Assembly (NCBI RefSeq): GCF_900130075.1
Contig: NZ_LT671418.1
Location: 310,001-374,000, forward strand
Reading direction: 5' to 3'
Length of the DNA stretch: 64,000 bases
Origin: Herminiimonas arsenitoxidans
Lineage (GTDB): Bacteria > Pseudomonadota > Gammaproteobacteria > Burkholderiales > Burkholderiaceae_D
A program made the position numbers and the translations under genes. The number at the start of each line of letters is the position of its first letter. Position 1 is the stretch's first letter. Under the pieces are notes generated by a model. It was not told the DNA's origin, did not search any database, and saw nothing but the letters and a program-made list of their open reading frames with translations. Below are positions 59,303-64,000 of the stretch, piece by piece.

Positions 59303-61933
59303 TTACACCAGCATCAACGGGAATCGATGAGATGAACAAATCAGGGCTTCCGCTTCCTGTGCTGTCAACGGCATAGAGAACAGGAAGCCCTGTCCTAAAT
59401 CGCAGCCCATTTTCTTCAACTCGTGGAGCTGCTCAAAGGTTTCTACACCTTCTGCTGTGGTTTGCAGATTCAGCGTTTGCGCCAGTGCCATCATCAGGCG
59501 AATAATTTCCATATCACTTTGATTTGTTCCCAGTCCGCGGACAAATGCCTTGTCGATTTTAAGTATGTCGATAGGCAGTTTTTGCAGGTAGGCGAGGGAT
59601 GAGTAACCGGTGCCGAAATCATCGAGCGCTAGACGCACACCGAGTTTCTTCAGCATCGACAGGTTTTCCATCGTTTGCAATGGATTGGCCATGGCAGATG
59701 TTTCTGTCAGTTCCAATTCAACCATGTGCGGCACAACGCCGGTGCTCTCCAGGATGTCGCGTACTTGAGTGAAGAATGAGGTCTGTAATAACTGTCGCAT
59801 CGAGACATTTACTGCGATCGTAATGTCTCCCATCTCTGGATATTGGGTCTGCCATGCCGCGAGTTGGCTGCAGGCTTGTTCCATGGCCCACATGCCGATA
59901 GGTACGACCATGCCGGAGGTTTCTGCAATCGGAATGAACTCGTTAGGTGAAACCATTCCGTACTCAGGACTATTCCAGCGCAACAGTAATTCAAAGCCTT
60001 GGACGCTACCGTCCGTCAGCGATATCTTTGGTTGATATGCAACGGATAACTCTTCGCGCTCCAATGCAAAGCGCAAGGCCACATCCATGCGTGCATGCTT
60101 GGTGGATTTGCTCTGCAATGCCGCATCGTAAATTTCTGCCCGATTACGTCCGCGCTCTTTGGCTTGATACATTGCGGCATCAGCATCACGTATCAGATCA
60201 GCAGGACTTTGATGATCGACGTTGAGTTGCGCGATGCCTATGCTGGTTTGTATCTTCACTGCGACGTTGTCAAAGATCAGACGCTCAGATACGGCGCGCA
60301 TGATGGCATTTGCCTTGACGGTAGCTTCTGCCAGCGATGAATTGGTCAGGATCACGAATTCATTGCCGCCAAAGCGTGCAACGAAGTCGCTCTTCGGTAA
60401 AGCTGCAACGATGCGCTTGCTGGTTTCTATCAGGCATTGATCACCAAAGTCGTGACCATGTGTGTCGTTGACGCTTTTAAAGAAATCCAGATCGCAGAAC
60501 AGCATCGTCAGGCTGGATTGACGTTGTCGGCTTGCTTCCATCGCCGTAGTCAATGTATTGACCAGGAAACGACGGTTCGGCAAGTCCGTGAGTATGTCGT
60601 GCATAGCCTGATACTCAATTTTCAGCTCAGTATTTTTGCGTTTTGTGATGTCGCGCGTGACACCGAGCACGCCTATGGTGTTGCCTTTCACATCGGGCAA
60701 TGGATATTTGCTGGTGTGGAACCAGCGATCCATATCGTGACGCCAGAATCCCTGTACCTCTATATCTTGCAAGGGTACGTCGGTTCTCATGACTTGCAGA
60801 TCCTGACGATGAATTTCGTCGGCGATATCACGCGCACTTAATTCATCGTCTTTTGCCGCCATTTTCAGGCAGAGTTCATACGCGGTTTTGCCACGTAACT
60901 CTTCTTCGCTGTCATAGCCGAAACGTTTCTGGAAACTTTGATTGCTGATGGTGAAGCGGCCTTCGCTATCCTTCGCATAGATCATCGATGGATTGAGATC
61001 GAGTACCGCACGCAGCAAGGCGGTTTCTTCCTGTAATTTTTGTTCTGCGTCTCTTTGCAGCGTGACATCTTCGATGCTGAAAACCAGACCATTGATGGCG
61101 GCATCATGCAGCATGTTGTAGCCACGCGTTTCCAGCCATATCCAATGGCCGTCTTTATGGCGTGTACGGTGACGCGAGAATATCGTGCTGTGCGGTGTAT
61201 CACGTAGATGGCGCAGCTTCTCTTGGTGTTCTGCCTCGTCATCTGCATGCAAGACAGGCTTCATGGCGTGCTTGATGACTTCATCAGCATCGTAGCCTAT
61301 GACTTCCTGCAAGGCAGGATTGGCAAACTTGATGTGATAGTGCGAGTCCGTGATGATAAAGATATGGCGGGTAACGCGTGCGATGGCATTGAAGCGACGC
61401 TCGTTGGTATGAGCCTGCTTGAGCGTGAGACGGTTAAGGTGAAGCGTTTTGGCAAGGAGTACGGCTAGCCAGCCGATGCAAAGCGTGGCGAAAAAATCCG
61501 GCAGCAAGTCACTGATTTTTGCGCCGAAATAATGCGTCAAAAAGTAGCCTATGCCAGCCAGTATCGCAATCACGATCAGCGCGATACGCGGACGTAACAC
61601 CAATGGAGAAATGCCGGCGATAACAATCAGCCACGGCATCGAATTGTAGGAAGAGAGTACTGCGATGATGAAGGTCGCAATGACTATTTCGCATAGAAAA
61701 AATGCTTCCCCGAGGACGACGCTGTGAAGCCAAAAGTAGCGTACGAAGGAAGCAATCAGTAATGCGATGAGTAATGCTGCGGCAGCCACGCCGAGCGGAG
61801 ACAAGCTCAGGTGACTGTCATACACCAGTAGAACAACATTAAATAAAAGCGCCGCATAGAGGAGCAGGGAGACGGCACGATAAATATCGTGCCCTGCAAA
61901 GATATCTATGCCACGGAAATGCGGCGTTTTCAT
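59303..61933 (-). CDS. membrane PAS-GGDEF-EAL protein; cyclase motif degenerate
   Basis: 876 residues: five or six hydrophobic helices (about 17-165), two PAS domains (about 178-295 and 303-432), GGDEF domain (about 440-605) and EAL domain (about 615-865). The cyclase motif reads FGGNEFVIL (Gly522-Phe526): Asn replaces the metal-binding Asp/Glu, so diguanylate cyclase activity is probably lost. The EAL motif is GFELLLRW (catalytic Glu kept at 648), and NVSMRQL, ELTETSAM, DDFGTGYSSL, KIDKAFV and TTAEGVET keep the phosphodiesterase residues. Likely a c-di-GMP phosphodiesterase gated by PAS and GTP. It abuts purT. Confidence 0.93.
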   Translation of the reverse strand: MKTPHFRGIDIFAGHDIYRAVSLLLYAALLFNVVLLVYDSHLSLSPLGVAAAALLIALLIASFVRYFWLHSVVLGEAFFLCEIVIATFIIAVLSSYNSMPWLIVIAGISPLVLRPRIALIVIAILAGIGYFLTHYFGAKISDLLPDFFATLCIGWLAVLLAKTLHLNRLTLKQAHTNERRFNAIARVTRHIFIITDSHYHIKFANPALQEVIGYDADEVIKHAMKPVLHADDEAEHQEKLRHLRDTPHSTIFSRHRTRHKDGHWIWLETRGYNMLHDAAINGLVFSIEDVTLQRDAEQKLQEETALLRAVLDLNPSMIYAKDSEGRFTISNQSFQKRFGYDSEEELRGKTAYELCLKMAAKDDELSARDIADEIHRQDLQVMRTDVPLQDIEVQGFWRHDMDRWFHTSKYPLPDVKGNTIGVLGVTRDITKRKNTELKIEYQAMHDILTDLPNRRFLVNTLTTAMEASRQRQSSLTMLFCDLDFFKSVNDTHGHDFGDQCLIETSKRIVAALPKSDFVARFGGNEFVILTNSSLAEATVKANAIMRAVSERLIFDNVAVKIQTSIGIAQLNVDHQSPADLIRDADAAMYQAKERGRNRAEIYDAALQSKSTKHARMDVALRFALEREELSVAYQPKISLTDGSVQGFELLLRWNSPEYGMVSPNEFIPIAETSGMVVPIGMWAMEQACSQLAAWQTQYPEMGDITIAVNVSMRQLLQTSFFTQVRDILESTGVVPHMVELELTETSAMANPLQTMENLSMLKKLGVRLALDDFGTGYSSLAYLQKLPIDILKIDKAFVRGLGTNQSDMEIIRLMMALAQTLNLQTTAEGVETFEQLHELKKMGCDLGQGFLFSMPLTAQEAEALICSSHRFPLMLV

Positions 61934-63153
61934 TAGTTGGGTATGACCGGTTGGACTTTCGCTGCGGCGGCTTTAGCGTTATGGCGTGCAGTCTCGATAT
62001 CGGCGGCGCTGGCAAGCGCAACACCCATACGACGACGTGCAAACGACTCCGGCTTGCCGAACAGTCGGATATCGGTACCTGGAACTTGCAAGGCATCGGC
62101 GACGCCTTCAAATGCCACTGCTTTGCTGTCATGACGACCATAAATGACGGCGGAGGCGGCTGGCGTTCTCAGCGCGACATTGACGGGCAGGCCAAGGATA
62201 GCTTTGGCGTGTAATTCAAATTCGCTTTGTTCCTGACTGGCCATGGTGACCATGCCGGTATCGTGCGGACGTGGGCTGACTTCCGAGAACCAGACTATAT
62301 CGTTCTTGACGAATAATTCAACACCGAACAGACCTAGGCCGCCGAGGTTGTCAGTTACACGTTTTGCGATGTCGTGTGCTTTTTGCAGTGCGCCCGGATG
62401 CATGGGTTGCGGCTGCCATGATTCAACGTAATCACCATTCACTTGTACGTGACCGATGGGTTCGCAGAAATGCGTATGTGTTTGTCCATCGGCACCGATG
62501 GCGCGTACGGTCAGCAAGGTGATCTCGTAATCGAAATCGATAAAGCCTTCCACAATCACACGACCTGAATCAACACGGCCGCCAGCTGCGGCGCAATCCC
62601 ATGCTGCTTCAACATCGTCCATGCTGTTCAATTTGGATTGGCCTTTGCCGGACGAAGACATGACAGGCTTTACTACGGATGGAAAACCGATCTCTGCACA
62701 TCCAGCCTTGAGTTCTTGCAAGCTGTCCGCAAAGCGGTATGGGGAAGTGGCAACGCCCAATTCTTCGGCCGCCAGACGACGTATGCCTTCGCGGTCCATC
62801 GTCAGCCACGCTGCGCGCGCGGTCGGGATAACGCGCACGCTACCGGCATTTTCCATTTCAACAAGTTTTGCAGTGGCGATGGCCTCGATTTCAGGCACGA
62901 TCAAATCCGGCTTTTCTTGATTGATTAATTCTGCCAGCGCGACACCATCAGTCATGTCTATGACATAAGAGCGATGTGCTACTTGGTGGCCAGGTGCATT
63001 GGCATAACGATCCACCGCGATGACTTCGACGCCCAGACGTTGCAGCGAAATAATGACTTCTTTGCCAAGTTCACCAGAGCCAAGCAGCATGACCTTGGTG
63101 GCGGAGCTGGACAGCGGAGTGCCGATGCGATTGAGTGTGTTGCTTTTATTCAT
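61933..63153 (-). CDS. purT: formate-dependent phosphoribosylglycinamide formyltransferase PurT
   Basis: ATP-grasp enzyme that makes formyl-GAR from GAR, formate and ATP (purine synthesis). [60 protein letters not shown] and [13 protein letters not shown] are family landmarks. 406 residues. Its stop shares a base with the ATG of the GGDEF-EAL gene downstream, so that gene is probably expressed from the purT transcript. Confidence 0.96.
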   Translation of the reverse strand: MNKSNTLNRIGTPLSSSATKVMLLGSGELGKEVIISLQRLGVEVIAVDRYANAPGHQVAHRSYVIDMTDGVALAELINQEKPDLIVPEIEAIATAKLVEMENAGSVRVIPTARAAWLTMDREGIRRLAAEELGVATSPYRFADSLQELKAGCAEIGFPSVVKPVMSSSGKGQSKLNSMDDVEAAWDCAAAGGRVDSGRVIVEGFIDFDYEITLLTVRAIGADGQTHTHFCEPIGHVQVNGDYVESWQPQPMHPGALQKAHDIAKRVTDNLGGLGLFGVELFVKNDIVWFSEVSPRPHDTGMVTMASQEQSEFELHAKAILGLPVNVALRTPAASAVIYGRHDSKAVAFEGVADALQVPGTDIRLFGKPESFARRRMGVALASAADIETARHNAKAAAAKVQPVIPN

Positions 63154-63321
63154 GAGGGGAAATTAATTGAAGATGATGCGCTCTCGAACGGTGTGCGAGA
63201 AGTGATTTATTGACTTACAGACAATAGCAAATCTTGCTGTGTTTGGACAGCGTAAATCGCGATTAAGGCTAGTGTTTCCTGAGGGTAACTGATGTCTGAA
63301 TGCAGCAAAATAAACACGTAA

Positions 63322-63355
63322 AAAAAGCTGCCAGCAAATTGCCTGGCAGCTTTTT
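63322..63355 (-). terminator. terminator of the MFS gene
   Basis: AAAAAGCTGCCAG and CTGGCAGCTTTTT form a 13-base stem with an 8-base loop between purT and the MFS gene; on the - strand the run of T after the stem fits the MFS gene. Confidence 0.9.
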
Positions 63356-63390
63356 ATTCAAGACTAGCTTGAATGTATGCTTAACGCTTA

Positions 63391-64000
63391 TTAGTCGTTG
63401 GCATAAATATCATTGTCTTTGGTTTCACGCACGAAGATCATACCGACAACGAAGGTGATCAACGCGATGATGATTGGATACCAGAGACCGTAGTAAATAT
63501 CGCCCTTGAATGCAACCAGAGCAAACGCTGTGGTTGGTAACAAGCCACCGAACCAGCCGTTACCGATATGGTAAGGGAGGGACATCGACGTGTAGCGGAT
63601 ACGGGTTGGGAACATTTCAACCAGCATAGCTGCGATTGGACCGTAGACCATCGTGACATAAATCACGAGGATGAACAGCAACAACAGTGTCATGCCGTAG
63701 TTGATTTGGTTAGGGTCAGCTTTGGTTGGATAGCCGTGGGCCTTGATCGCATCGCTCAACTCTTTCGAGAAGGCTTTGTCTTTGGCTGCAGCATCTTCTT
63801 TCGACAAACCTTTAGCATCGAATGATGTAATCAGTGTGTCGCCGACTTTTACCGTAGCAGTGGTGCCTGCAGGTGCCGCTTCATTTGAATAACCAACGGA
63901 AGCTGCTGCCAGTTTCGCCTTCACGATGTCGCATGACGAAGTGAATTTTTTGGTGCCAGTTGGGTTGAACTGGAATTGGCAAGTTGCTGGATCAGCGGTG
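63391..64000 (-). CDS. MFS transporter, C-terminal part with large hydrophilic loop (cut by window end)
   Basis: The frame is open to the right edge, so at least 202 residues are seen and the N-terminus is missing. The last four helices (MTLLLLFILVIYVTMVYG; PIAAMLVEMFPTRIRYTSMS, typical of metabolite/H+ symporters; WFGGLLPTTAFALVAF; LWYPIIIALITFVVGMIFV) identify the MHS-type MFS. Before them is an unusually long hydrophilic segment of at least 100 residues with two Cys (CQFQFN and SSCDIV), probably an extracytoplasmic loop. Substrate unknown. Confidence 0.85.
   Translation of the reverse strand, partial: TADPATCQFQFNPTGTKKFTSSCDIVKAKLAAASVGYSNEAAPAGTTATVKVGDTLITSFDAKGLSKEDAAAKDKAFSKELSDAIKAHGYPTKADPNQINYGMTLLLLFILVIYVTMVYGPIAAMLVEMFPTRIRYTSMSLPYHIGNGWFGGLLPTTAFALVAFKGDIYYGLWYPIIIALITFVVGMIFVRETKDNDIYAND

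Overview
The window looks like a chromosomal segment of a betaproteobacterium. The best fit is Burkholderiales, family Oxalobacteraceae (Herminiimonas/Janthinobacterium-like). This rests on the lpxD-fabZ-lpxA-lpxB-rnhB order, the smpB/ratA/rnfH and guaB/guaA neighbourhoods, protein character, and base composition that by eye is moderate rather than very GC-rich. The genus is an inference; no 16S gene is present. I saw no tRNA, rRNA, insertion sequence, prophage or CRISPR array.

Layout. (1) 1-15.3 kb is housekeeping. It holds the lipid A operon tail (lpxD partial, fabZ, lpxA, lpxB, rnhB, a SpoU-type methyltransferase), the divergent ppsR/ppsA pair, an NfeD-slipin membrane pair behind a structured leader, smpB facing ratA-rnfH, a DUF4124 envelope protein, and guaB-GAF-guaA. 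(2) 15.3-34.1 kb is an iron-acquisition island. It has four complete cell-surface-signalling cassettes, each with an ECF sigma factor (FecI type), an anti-sigma/sensor (FecR type) and a TonB-dependent receptor with an N-terminal signalling (STN) domain. Three are on the + strand and one is convergent on the - strand. Each sigma gene is preceded by a Fur-box-like palindrome. A flavodoxin-like gene sits between cassettes 1 and 2, and a periplasmic esterase overlaps receptor 3. (3) 34.1-38.7 kb holds a group III truncated haemoglobin, a LysR/SDR divergent pair, and a D-tartrate dehydratase divergent from a second LysR regulator. (4) 39-45.5 kb is the cytochrome bd module cydD-cydC-cydA-cydB-cydX, including a 40-residue CydX, followed by a long imperfect RNA hairpin. 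(5) 45.5-64 kb holds a Na+/H+ antiporter, queE-queD-tadA, two alpha/beta hydrolases with an LD-carboxypeptidase, an ABC-F ATPase (ybiT), nadA-nadC convergent with nadB, dctA, a large PAS-GGDEF-EAL protein with a degenerate GGDEF motif, purT, and the C-terminal part of an MFS transporter cut by the window end.

How it works together. The island reads as a Fur-gated system in which each receptor reports its own ligand through FecR to FecI, so only receptors for siderophores that are present are amplified. The esterase and flavodoxin would help release or reduce the captured iron. The strongest leads are this quadruple array with its duplicated Fur promoters, the unusual LpxA acyl-chain ruler residue, and two unrecognised structured RNA elements (8104-8240 and 45397-45467).
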